From contig CAJONC010000015.1 of NCBI GenBank assembly GCA_905235675.1, positions 1 through 34,809 of the forward strand: 34,809 nt of DNA. Reading direction: 5' to 3'. The position numbers were made by a program, and so were the translations under genes. The notes below the pieces were generated by a model, which was given only the letters and a program-made list of their open reading frames with translations, did no database searches and had not been told where the DNA came from. This DNA is from an uncultured Bacteroidales bacterium. Lineage in GTDB: Bacteria > Bacteroidota > Bacteroidia > Bacteroidales > UBA932. Positions 18,252-25,365 of this stretch are shown here, in pieces (positions within the stretch are counted from its first letter, which is position 1; the number at the start of each line of letters is the position of its first letter).

Positions 18252-18857
18252 ATGGCAGCCAAATCCAACCTTACCAACATGGCCCTCTGCCTCACGGCAG
18301 TCTGCCTTGTCTGTGCCGCCATCCTCGGAGCCGTCTATTCCGTGACCAAGGCACCCATTGAGAACGCGGCAGCGGCCGAGGCCCAGGCATCCATCGCCAA
18401 GGTGCTTCCCGAAGGCGGAGAGATATCCGGAGAACTTCAGGCGGAGGCCGAAGGAATCGACGGATATTATGTGCAGGCAGACGGCGAAGGCGCAGTTGTA
18501 GCTTATGCCGTAAAGACTACCGCAGGCGGCTTCGGAGGCCCCCTCACCCTTATGGTGGGCGTGCTTCCCGACGGCAGCGTATACAATACTTCAGTGCTCT
18601 CGCACTCCGAGACTCCCGGCCTCGGAGCCAAGTGCACCGACGAAAAATCCCATTTCCGCGAGCAGTGGAAGGGCTTCAGCGGCGAGCTGGCCGTCAGCAA
18701 GGACGGCGGCGACGTGGATGCCATCACTGCTTCCACAATCACCTCGCGTGCATACACCAAGGCTGTCGCCCAGGCGGTCTCGCTTGTCCGTGCAATCGAA
18801 GGCGGAGAGGCGCTTGACAGCGTTTCCGGCGCATCGGTAAACAAAGAGGAGGAATAG
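18252..18857 (+). CDS. rnfG: Rnf complex FMN-binding subunit G
   Basis: 201 residues from the ATG at 18252; the open frame extends further upstream only as a shadow of rnfD. One N-terminal membrane helix (~10-32) anchors a periplasmic FMN-binding domain with SHSETPGLGAKC and the flavinylation segment ITASTITSRA (Thr near residue 163). The usual family motif is SGATITS; here the first residues are TAS, but the acceptor Thr and the following ITS are kept. Electrons pass between membrane flavins here. The C-terminal tail SGASVNKEEE has no known role. rnfE follows after 3 nt. Confidence 0.95.
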   Translation: MAAKSNLTNMALCLTAVCLVCAAILGAVYSVTKAPIENAAAAEAQASIAKVLPEGGEISGELQAEAEGIDGYYVQADGEGAVVAYAVKTTAGGFGGPLTLMVGVLPDGSVYNTSVLSHSETPGLGAKCTDEKSHFREQWKGFSGELAVSKDGGDVDAITASTITSRAYTKAVAQAVSLVRAIEGGEALDSVSGASVNKEEE

Positions 18858-18860
18858 GCT

Positions 18861-19445
18861 ATGGCAAATAAATTATCATTGATTACCAAAGGTCTGCTGA
18901 AGGAGAATCCTACCTTCGTGCTGGTGCTGGGCATGTGCCCGACGCTTGCGACCACCACCTCGGCAATGAATGGCCTTGAGATGGGGCTTGCGACCATGTT
19001 CGTGCTGATACTCAGCAATATAGTAATTTCGCTGATTGCTCCTGTGGTGCCCGACAAGGTGCACATTCCCGTTTATATCGTGGTGATTGCAACTTTCGTG
19101 ACTGTGCTTCAGCTGCTGATGCAGGCCTATACTCCGGAAGTCTACAAGACTCTCGGCCTCTTCATCCCGCTAATCGTGGTGAACTGCATCATCCTCGGCC
19201 GCGCGGAGGCTTTCGCAAACAAGAACGGCGTGGTGGATTCCGCCCTCGACGGCATAGGGATAGGCCTCGGCTTCACCCTGTCGCTCACTGTTATAGGAAT
19301 TGTCCGCGAAGTGCTCGGCAGCGGATCCGTGTTCGGATGGAAGTTCATAGCCGGCGACGGCATCCTGGCCTTCGTGATGGCCCCGGGTGCCTTCCTCGTG
19401 CTGGGCTACCTTATGGTTATTTTCAATAAAATCGCTAAAAAATAG
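18861..19445 (+). CDS. rnfE: Rnf complex membrane subunit E
   Basis: 194 residues with six membrane helices. Family motifs LGMCPTLATTTSAMNGLEMG and VVNCIILGRAEAFA are clear; the paired cysteines of RnfA/E-type proteins near the helix centre (GMCPT and NCIIL) are thought to hold a membrane-embedded Fe-S cluster. It is homologous to RnfA and NqrD. It follows rnfG by 3 nt and precedes rnfA by 6 nt. Confidence 0.96.
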   Translation: MANKLSLITKGLLKENPTFVLVLGMCPTLATTTSAMNGLEMGLATMFVLILSNIVISLIAPVVPDKVHIPVYIVVIATFVTVLQLLMQAYTPEVYKTLGLFIPLIVVNCIILGRAEAFANKNGVVDSALDGIGIGLGFTLSLTVIGIVREVLGSGSVFGWKFIAGDGILAFVMAPGAFLVLGYLMVIFNKIAKK

Positions 19446-19451
19446 GACGTT

Positions 19452-20051
19452 ATGGAATATCTGCTCATTATCATCTCGGCGATTTTCGTCAACAATATCG
19501 TCCTTGCCCAGTTCCTCGGCATCTGCCCCTTCCTGGGTGTCTCCAACAAACTCTCCACCGCCAGCGGAATGAGCCTCGCGGTCTGCTTCGTGATAACCCT
19601 TGCGACCGTGGTGACTTACCTTATCAACCAATACCTGCTGGTGCCCTTCGGGCTTACTTTCCTGCAGACCATCGCCTTCATCCTCGTGATTGCCGCCCTG
19701 GTGCAGATGGTGGAAATCGTGCTGAAGAAGGTGTCCCCGTCGCTCTATCAGGCCCTCGGCATCTTCCTTCCCCTCATCACCACCAACTGCGCGGTGCTCG
19801 GCGTTGCCATCAACGTGGTTACCAAGCAGTTCACCTTCGGGGGAGAGGCCCACATGCTGAACCTCGGGGAAGCCACGGTCTATGCGTTCGCGACATCCCT
19901 CGGCTACGGGCTTGCCATGGTCCTCTTCGCGGGAATCCGCGAACATCTGGCACTCAACGACGTACCCAAAGCCTTCAAAGGCCTGCCCATAGCCATGATA
20001 TCCGTCGGCATAATGGCCCTCGCATTCCTTGGTTTTTCAGGAATAGTTTAG
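19452..20051 (+). CDS. rnfA: Rnf complex membrane subunit A
   Basis: 199 residues, six membrane helices, with FVNNIVLAQFLGICPFLGVS and LITTNCAVLGVA as the RnfA/NqrE signatures; both cluster cysteines are present. It completes the set B-C-D-G-E-A, the common order in Bacteroidota. The C-terminus ALAFLGFSGIV ends 8 nt before a new promoter-like box, so it is probably the last gene of the rnf operon. No hairpin terminator is visible after it. Confidence 0.97.
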   Translation: MEYLLIIISAIFVNNIVLAQFLGICPFLGVSNKLSTASGMSLAVCFVITLATVVTYLINQYLLVPFGLTFLQTIAFILVIAALVQMVEIVLKKVSPSLYQALGIFLPLITTNCAVLGVAINVVTKQFTFGGEAHMLNLGEATVYAFATSLGYGLAMVLFAGIREHLALNDVPKAFKGLPIAMISVGIMALAFLGFSGIV

Positions 20052-20059
20052 TATATTTG
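20052..20059 (+). promoter_or_regulatory. Promoter for the TM2-protein operon
   Basis: TATATTTG matches TAnnTTTG, with a TTG (20029-20031) about 20 nt upstream as -33 box. The start codon at 20082 is 22 nt downstream of the box. It begins immediately after the rnfA stop. Confidence 0.65.
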
Positions 20060-20081
20060 TCAAACATTAATCCATACTCTT

Positions 20082-20501
20082 ATGAAAAAAATTATTGCTA
20101 GCCTGATTGCCGTGTTTGCAATCGCTATCGCTGCAAATGCAGCAGAGTACGCTGTCAATGATGACGCCATCGACACCATGATCGAGAACTGCATCGAAGT
20201 CGGCAACCCCCTCGCCCTTGACATGGCCGCCGCTTCCAATTCCAATTCCGCAGTCACTGTACAGGCTGCCGGTGCAAATCCCGCAGTTGTCATTGTCGTC
20301 ACCTTCTTCCTCGGCTATTTCGGTGTTCATCGTCATATCCTTGGCACGAATTGGTACATGTGGGCTCTCTACACATTTACGTTGGGAGGAATTTTCGGAG
20401 TCGTTCCGCTTGTCGACTTCATCGTCGAAATTGTTGAAACGGTTGATTCCGGAAGCCTTGCCAAGTACGAGAACAACGGCAGCTTCTTCATGTGGGCCTA
20501 A
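20082..20501 (+). CDS. Exported TM2-domain protein
   Basis: 139 residues. A signal peptide (about residues 1-20, ending ANAAE) is followed by a polar segment with an Asn/Ser stretch, then a TM2 domain: two membrane helices around VVIVVTFFLGYFGVHRHILG and LGGIFGVVPLVDFIVEIV, with the GxFGxHR-type turn between. TM2 proteins are small membrane proteins of mostly unknown role. Three genes with membrane or envelope features follow almost without gaps, so it is the first gene of a small envelope operon. Function not assigned. Confidence 0.8.
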   Translation: MKKIIASLIAVFAIAIAANAAEYAVNDDAIDTMIENCIEVGNPLALDMAAASNSNSAVTVQAAGANPAVVIVVTFFLGYFGVHRHILGTNWYMWALYTFTLGGIFGVVPLVDFIVEIVETVDSGSLAKYENNGSFFMWA

Positions 20502-20504
20502 GGT

Positions 20505-21230
20505 TTGAAGCCTGCATTCAAAATATTTTTGCTCAGCCTGACGGCGTTACTTGTCTGCACAGGAGCCTCCGCCCAACGCAGGGTCAGTGCAGATGCGCAG
20601 GTGAAGACCGTAACTGGCGGCAAAGTATCAACAGTAAACAAAAGCGTCCATTGCTCAGCCAATGGACGCTTGATTGCTGTTTACACCTCCCCCATGCATT
20701 ACTACATGATATCCAACATCAAGGGGGAGTGCAAGTTTTATTTTCCGGACAGCAATGAGGTGTATACCGATGTGAACCAGGTTTACGGCAGCATGAACGA
20801 GCTCATCCCCCTCTTCCTGAGCGGGCGTATCGACGACCTTGGACTGCGTTCCTTCGGTTACCGCCAGCAGTCGTCCGCCGTCGAGGACGGTCTCCTCAAA
20901 AAAACTTTCGTGAATCCTTCCGATGCGAATGCCGCAACCGTGGAAGTGGTGTTCAGGGATTACCTTCCCATCTTTTGCAAATATACCCTTCCGGGGGGAA
21001 AGGTCGTGAATAGGACCTATTATTCGGATTATCGCACGGAAGGAACTTTTACCATGCCCTGCCGCGTGACGGGCATAGATTACGGGGACAAAAAGGATTC
21101 CACGGTCACCCGTACCATTTATTCGAACCTCAAAGTGGATCAGCCGGACTCCGTGCTGGACTTCGAGATTCCTTCCGATGCCAGGCCGCTTACGGTTCCA
21201 AAGCCCGGCAAAGCCAAGAAAGCCAGATGA
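20505..21230 (+). CDS. Exported LolA-like protein of unknown function
   Basis: 241 residues from a TTG start 3 nt after the preceding stop; the TTG gives a clean signal peptide (FKIFLLSLTALLVCTGASAQ). The mature part is mostly beta strands arranged like a LolA/LppX-type half-barrel (KVSTVNKSVHCSANGRLIAVY, then CKFYFPDSNEVYTDVN and a VFRDYL strand) and ends in a basic tail KPGKAKKAR. The comparison with LolA-like folds is structural intuition, not a motif match. Codons 46-56 carry a perfect 12-bp hairpin in the DNA. The next gene overlaps its stop by four bases (ATGA). Confidence 0.6.
   Translation: MKPAFKIFLLSLTALLVCTGASAQRRVSADAQVKTVTGGKVSTVNKSVHCSANGRLIAVYTSPMHYYMISNIKGECKFYFPDSNEVYTDVNQVYGSMNELIPLFLSGRIDDLGLRSFGYRQQSSAVEDGLLKKTFVNPSDANAATVEVVFRDYLPIFCKYTLPGGKVVNRTYYSDYRTEGTFTMPCRVTGIDYGDKKDSTVTRTIYSNLKVDQPDSVLDFEIPSDARPLTVPKPGKAKKAR
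20642..20671. repeat. Perfect 12-bp hairpin inside the LolA-like gene
   Basis: AAGCGTCCATTG (20642-20653) and CAATGGACGCTT (20660-20671) are exact reverse complements around a 6-nt loop. Outside them GTAAACA and TGTTTAC form a second, unevenly spaced pair. No T-tract follows. The RNA would fold strongly about 140 nt into the gene. Confidence 0.6.
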
Positions 21231-22384
21231 TGAAGCGCGCCGCGCTCATATTTCTTATCGTATTTTCAGCCTCTGTCGTCTGTGCGGGAGAAGGCCGCGA
21301 CACTACGGTGGTGGCGCGGGGCGCCCTTGCCGTCTCGCGGCAAATGTCGTCCGCCTGCGCCTACAGTCCGTCCTGCCCCGTGTTCTTCACTCAGGCAAGG
21401 CGGGAACTTGGCTTCTTTCCTGCGCTTTTCGCCACGGCCGACCGCATTACCCGTTCTTCGGGGCGCATAGGCATAGCAGGACGCTCCTTCAAACCCGCCG
21501 AAGACGGATTCAGGCACGAAGGCCCCGAGGCCTACAGGATTAAAAAATCCCCTCAGGCTCCGGTGCAGACTGTTTCTACCCCTCCCGTCGTACTGAACGG
21601 CTCAAAGCCGCTTGCAGGGGATTACGATTTTGTGAGGTATCTCCTTGACAACGATTTCCGGCTTGATGCCTGGACGCTTTTGAGTACGGGGGGCTATGCT
21701 CCTTCGGATACTCTCGATTTCCTGCGGGGAGATGTGACTTTCAGCATGAAGAAGCTGGATGAGGCCGCACATTTTTATTCGCAGGTGCCCTCCACTTCTC
21801 CTTTTTACGAAAAATCATTCTTTTACAGCGTGGTTGCGGATGCGCATCTGGGGCGCATTGCCGAGGCTTCGGCCCTGCTGGAGACCTACGGCAGGGAAGA
21901 CAATTCCGAACTCGCTTCGCTGCAGAGGGCGGGGCTCGCGCTCCTGGAAGGAGACGCTCCTGCCTGGCGGCAGGCTGCGGCGGGTTTCTCCTACGCGGAC
22001 TACACCCTCGCCGCAAGCGAACGCACCCTCGACGCCATAGCCGCCTTCCGCTTCGAAACCCGCCGCAGGAGCCCCGCCCTTGCGGCAGCCATGTCCGCGG
22101 TCGTTCCGGGGCTTGGGAAAATTTACGCCGGCCGTACGGGAGAAGGAGTTTCCTCCTTCCTGTATGTGGGAATACTCGGCGCCATCACTGCGGAAAACTG
22201 GATCAAGGCAGGCCCTACGAACTGGAAAACCATACTTTTCGGCACTGCCGCCTCGTTATTTTATATAGGAAACATCTACGGAAGTTATGTTTCCGTAGGA
22301 CTTTATTACAATGACTTGCAAAATGAACAGGATACGGCTATTCTTTACAATATCCATATTCCTCTCCGCAGCATTTTCCGTTAG
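21227..22384 (+). CDS. Exported protein with YidD-like segment, repeat region and C-terminal membrane hairpin
   Basis: 385 residues with a signal peptide (ALIFLIVFSASVVCAG). Residues ~40-75 (SACAYSPSCPVFFTQA, then a helix ending in ADRITR) resemble the core of YidD, the membrane protein insertion efficiency factor, including its two spaced cysteines. A TPR-like helical part (~125-270) follows, then VVPGLGKIYAGRTGEGVSSF with hydrophobic helices. The same C-terminal module ends the next gene. YidD normally lies on the inner face of the membrane; here the segment follows a signal peptide and would be outside. The start is coupled to the previous gene by ATGA. Similar proteins occur in Bacteroidota, but the function is unknown. 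Confidence 0.6.
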   Translation: MMKRAALIFLIVFSASVVCAGEGRDTTVVARGALAVSRQMSSACAYSPSCPVFFTQARRELGFFPALFATADRITRSSGRIGIAGRSFKPAEDGFRHEGPEAYRIKKSPQAPVQTVSTPPVVLNGSKPLAGDYDFVRYLLDNDFRLDAWTLLSTGGYAPSDTLDFLRGDVTFSMKKLDEAAHFYSQVPSTSPFYEKSFFYSVVADAHLGRIAEASALLETYGREDNSELASLQRAGLALLEGDAPAWRQAAAGFSYADYTLAASERTLDAIAAFRFETRRRSPALAAAMSAVVPGLGKIYAGRTGEGVSSFLYVGILGAITAENWIKAGPTNWKTILFGTAASLFYIGNIYGSYVSVGLYYNDLQNEQDTAILYNIHIPLRSIFR

Positions 22385-22982
22385 GGGACAGGATGCGGAG
22401 CAGTGGCTCGCAAAGGCCGTCGGCTACGAACGCGTGGTGTACGACGGCGGCAGCCCCGTGCAGGTCAACGACGCCCTGCTGTCCAAGGCGGAATGTTATT
22501 GCAGGGCGGGGGAGTGGAGGCTCGCGGCTGGTACCCTGGAGAGGGTAAGGATGTATGCCCTCCCCGAGGACAGGCGCGACAGCGTCATTTTCAGCAAGGG
22601 AGTATGTTATTTCGCCTGCGGCGAATATGGCGACGCGGCCTCATGTCTTTCGGAACTCACTGAATTTGAAGACCTTGCATCTCCTGAACGGAAATCCGCC
22701 GCCAAGGGGATGTTTCTTGCCCTGCTTCCTCCGCTGGGGCATATCTATGCGGGAGCCCCCGGCGAAGGCGCCCTGTCTTTCGTGATGAATGCCAGCGTAC
22801 TTGCTGCGGCTGTATGGCAGGTCTGCTGCGGTTTTTATGTCACGGGCCTGCTCGGAGGCGCGTTTGCGTTCGAACGCACATATTTCGGTGCACAGGAAAG
22901 AGTGGCCTGTCTTATAGAAGAATACAACAAGGAGGCGGCAGGGACGGAAATTATAAGTATTTTTGCAGAACAACAACCATAA
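22323..22982 (+). CDS. TPR-like exported protein with the same C-terminal membrane module
   Basis: 219 residues from the ATG at 22323, which starts the signal peptide (RLFFTISIFLSAAFSVRGQ); an ATG at 22311 is less likely. It overlaps the end of the preceding gene by 62 nt in another frame. Residues ~35-115 form TPR-like helices (EAEC-type Cys/Ala pattern), then LLPPLGHIYAGAPGEGALSF introduces hydrophobic helices. This repeats the VVPGLGKIYAGRTGEGVSSF region of the upstream protein, so the two share a module and probably arose by duplication. No catalytic motif is visible. Confidence 0.65.
   Translation: MNRIRLFFTISIFLSAAFSVRGQDAEQWLAKAVGYERVVYDGGSPVQVNDALLSKAECYCRAGEWRLAAGTLERVRMYALPEDRRDSVIFSKGVCYFACGEYGDAASCLSELTEFEDLASPERKSAAKGMFLALLPPLGHIYAGAPGEGALSFVMNASVLAAAVWQVCCGFYVTGLLGGAFAFERTYFGAQERVACLIEEYNKEAAGTEIISIFAEQQP
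22958..22965 (+). promoter_or_regulatory. Possible nfnA promoter
   Basis: TATTTTTG fits TAnnTTTG and lies 20 nt before the ATG at 22986, overlapping the end of the previous gene. No -33 box is evident. It may separate nfnAB expression from the envelope operon. Confidence 0.4.
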
Positions 22983-22985
22983 ACC

Positions 22986-23822
22986 ATGTTCAGAATTCTT
23001 GAAAAAACCATGCTTAACCCGACCATCTGCAAGATGGTGGTCGAGGCTCCGCGCATAGCGGGTTCCGCCCTTCCGGGGCAGTTCCTGATTGTGCGCACCG
23101 ACGAGAAGGGGGAGCGCATCCCTCTTACAATCAGCGACTTCGACCGGAGCGCCGGTACGGTCACCATTGTGATACAGCCCATAGGCGCGTCTACCCGCAG
23201 CATGGTGGACGACTTCTCCGAAGGCGATTCCTTCGCCGATGTGGTGGGCCCCCTCGGGAATCCTTCCGACTTTGTAGACATGAGCGCCGAAGAGCTCGCG
23301 GGGAAGCACTATGTGTTCATCGCCGGAGGTCTCGGCACGGCGCCCGTCTACCCGCAGGCCAAGTGGCTGCACGCGCACGGAGTTCCGGTGGACGTGATTA
23401 TCGGCGCCCGCACCAAAGACCTGCTTATCTACGAAGATGAATTCAGGAGCGTGTGCGACGGGCTTTATATGTGCACCGACGATGGTTCCTACGGCTTCAA
23501 GGGGGTAGGAACGGCCCGCCTGGAGGCTCTGGTTGCAGAAGGAAAGAAATATACCAACGCGGTTGCGATAGGGCCAATGATAATGATGAAGTTCGCCGCC
23601 CTGGCCTGCCGCAAGCTGGATATTCCCATCATGGTGAGCATGAACACCTTGATGGTGGACGGTACCGGTATGTGCGGCGCCTGCCGCCTTTCGGTGGGCG
23701 GAGTCACCAGGTTCGCCTGCGTGGACGGACCGGAGTTCGACGGTTATCTTGTAGATTTTGATGAAGCAATGAGGCGTTCAGCCCAGTATAAGGCCGAGGA
23801 GGGCCTGGCAAATGGCAAATAA
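22986..23822 (+). CDS. nfnA: NAD(P)H-dependent ferredoxin:NADP oxidoreductase, small subunit (NfnA type)
   Basis: 278 residues. An FAD-binding beta-barrel (residues ~1-100, with IPLTISDF) and a Rossmann NAD-binding domain (FIAGGLGTAPVYPQ from ~residue 115) are followed by a [2Fe-2S] site in MCGACRLSVGG and FACVDGPEF (Cys near 229, 232, 244). This is the same layout as PyrK/SudB and NfnA. The adjacent gene encodes the GltD-like partner, which supports Nfn rather than dihydroorotate dehydrogenase. Nfn bifurcates electrons between NADPH, NADH and ferredoxin. The stop overlaps the partner's start by 11 nt. Confidence 0.87.
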   Translation: MFRILEKTMLNPTICKMVVEAPRIAGSALPGQFLIVRTDEKGERIPLTISDFDRSAGTVTIVIQPIGASTRSMVDDFSEGDSFADVVGPLGNPSDFVDMSAEELAGKHYVFIAGGLGTAPVYPQAKWLHAHGVPVDVIIGARTKDLLIYEDEFRSVCDGLYMCTDDGSYGFKGVGTARLEALVAEGKKYTNAVAIGPMIMMKFAALACRKLDIPIMVSMNTLMVDGTGMCGACRLSVGGVTRFACVDGPEFDGYLVDFDEAMRRSAQYKAEEGLANGK

Positions 23823-25365
23823 AATTCCCCGTGTTCCCGTGCGTGAGCAGGATCCCAAAGTGCGTGCGCACAATTTCGAAGAGGTCTGCTACGGATACAA
23901 TATCGAAGAAGCCCGGCTTGAGGCTTCCCGTTGCCTGCATTGCAAGAATCCGCGTTGCGTGGCCGCCTGTCCCGTGGGAGTGAAGATTCCCGATTTCATA
24001 GCCCTGGTGCTGGAAGGCGATGTCGCCGGAGCGGCTGCAAAGATTGCTGAGGATTCGTCGCTGCCTGCAGTGTGCGGGCGCGTATGTCCGCAGGAGACGC
24101 AGTGCGAGGGTTCGTGTATACTCGGAGTGAAGGGCGAGCCGGTCGCCATCGGCAAGCTTGAGAGGTTCGTGGCAGATTCGGCAGCGGTCTCTGGAGAGGG
24201 TATTCCTTCTGAAACCGCTGCGGGTGGGCTTTTGAGGAGCGAAGCGACGAAGGCGGCATCAGCCGCCGCATCGGAATCCCGAGCGATGCGAGGGATGGGA
24301 GATGCAGGGCCCCGAACCGAAGGTTTGGGAACAGTCCCCCTGGGGGGTGCAGGGGGGATAAAGGACATCCGCGACAGCGGATGGATTGATAATGGACACA
24401 AAGTGGCTATTATCGGTTCCGGGCCCGCAGGCCTCGCTTGCGCTTCAGACCTCGCCAAACTCGGCTACGACGTCACCATCTTCGAAGCCCTTCACAAGGC
24501 CGGCGGCGTCCTCGAATACGGCATCCCCGAATTCCGTCTCCCCAAAGAAACCGTACTCCGCCGCGAACTCGACGCAGTCCGCGCCCTTGGAGTCAGGATA
24601 GAAACCGACGTCATAGTCGGCCGCACCGTCACCATCGACTCCCTGATGGATAACGAAGGCTTCGAGGCCGTGTTCGTGGGCACCGGTGCCGGACTCCCTA
24701 AGTTCATGGGCATCCCCGGCGAAAACCTCAACGGAGTCTTCTCCGCCAACGAATTCCTCACCCGCAACAATCTCATGAAGGCCTTCCGCGACGACTATCT
24801 CACCCCCATCCACACCGGACAGCGCGTCTGCGTGGTAGGAGGCGGAAACGTCGCTATGGATGCCGCCCGCACCGCACTGCGCCTCGGGGCCGAAACCACC
24901 ATAGTCTACCGCCGTACCGAGGTGGAACTTCCCGCACGCAAGGAGGAGGTTCATCACGCCAAGGAGGAGGGCATAGATTTCCGCATGCTCACCAACCCCG
25001 TTGAGATTCTGGGCGACGAACGCGGATGGGTACGCGCCCTCAAATGCGTGAAGATGGAACTTGGCGAACCCGATGAAAGCGGCCGTCGCCGCCCCGTGGA
25101 AGTGCCCGGTTCGGAATTCGAACTTCCTACCGACACGGTAATAATGGCCCTCGGCACATCTCCAAACCCGCTGATAGCCCGCACTACCCCCGGACTGGAG
25201 ACTACCAGAAGGGGAGGCCTCGTGGCCGATGAAGCCGGAGCTACCACGCGCCCGGGAGTGTTCGCCGGAGGAGATGCGGTCACCGGCGCGGCTACGGTCA
25301 TCCTTGCAATGGGAGCCGGACGCAAAGCCGCGGCAGCCATAGATGAATACCTGAAAAATAAATGA
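23812..25365 (+). CDS. nfnB: NADPH-dependent oxidoreductase, large subunit (NfnB/GltD type), with in-frame insertion
   Basis: 517 residues; typical members are about 460. The N-terminal Fe-S domain has cysteine sets near residue 43 (CLHCKNPRCVAACPVG) and 88 (CGRVCPQETQCEGSC). The FAD Rossmann motif IGSGPAGLA is near residue 201, and the NADPH motif VVGGGNVAMDAARTA near residue 341. C-terminal GVFAGGDAVTGAATVI is the usual FAD-contact loop. Between the Fe-S domain and the FAD domain lies an extra ~60-residue Ser/Ala/Gly-rich stretch encoded by palindromic GC-rich DNA. With nfnA it would exchange electrons among NADPH, NADH and ferredoxin and complement Rnf. A GltD-like role in glutamate synthesis is less likely, because no large GltB subunit is nearby. 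Confidence 0.87.
   Translation: MANKIPRVPVREQDPKVRAHNFEEVCYGYNIEEARLEASRCLHCKNPRCVAACPVGVKIPDFIALVLEGDVAGAAAKIAEDSSLPAVCGRVCPQETQCEGSCILGVKGEPVAIGKLERFVADSAAVSGEGIPSETAAGGLLRSEATKAASAAASESRAMRGMGDAGPRTEGLGTVPLGGAGGIKDIRDSGWIDNGHKVAIIGSGPAGLACASDLAKLGYDVTIFEALHKAGGVLEYGIPEFRLPKETVLRRELDAVRALGVRIETDVIVGRTVTIDSLMDNEGFEAVFVGTGAGLPKFMGIPGENLNGVFSANEFLTRNNLMKAFRDDYLTPIHTGQRVCVVGGGNVAMDAARTALRLGAETTIVYRRTEVELPARKEEVHHAKEEGIDFRMLTNPVEILGDERGWVRALKCVKMELGEPDESGRRRPVEVPGSEFELPTDTVIMALGTSPNPLIARTTPGLETTRRGGLVADEAGATTRPGVFAGGDAVTGAATVILAMGAGRKAAAAIDEYLKNK
24178..24384. repeat. GC-rich palindromic in-frame insert within nfnB
   Basis: About 200 bases encode a low-complexity linker absent from the family pattern. 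Inverted repeats inside it are GCAGCGGT (24181-24188) with ACCGCTGC (24214-24221), GGCGGC with GCCGCC (24252-24267) and CCCCC-T-GGGGG (24336-24346). Its base composition and the GAGCGAAGCGACGA-type wording are unlike the flanking codons. It has the look of a small mobile repeat tolerated at a domain boundary. Edges approximate. Confidence 0.55.
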
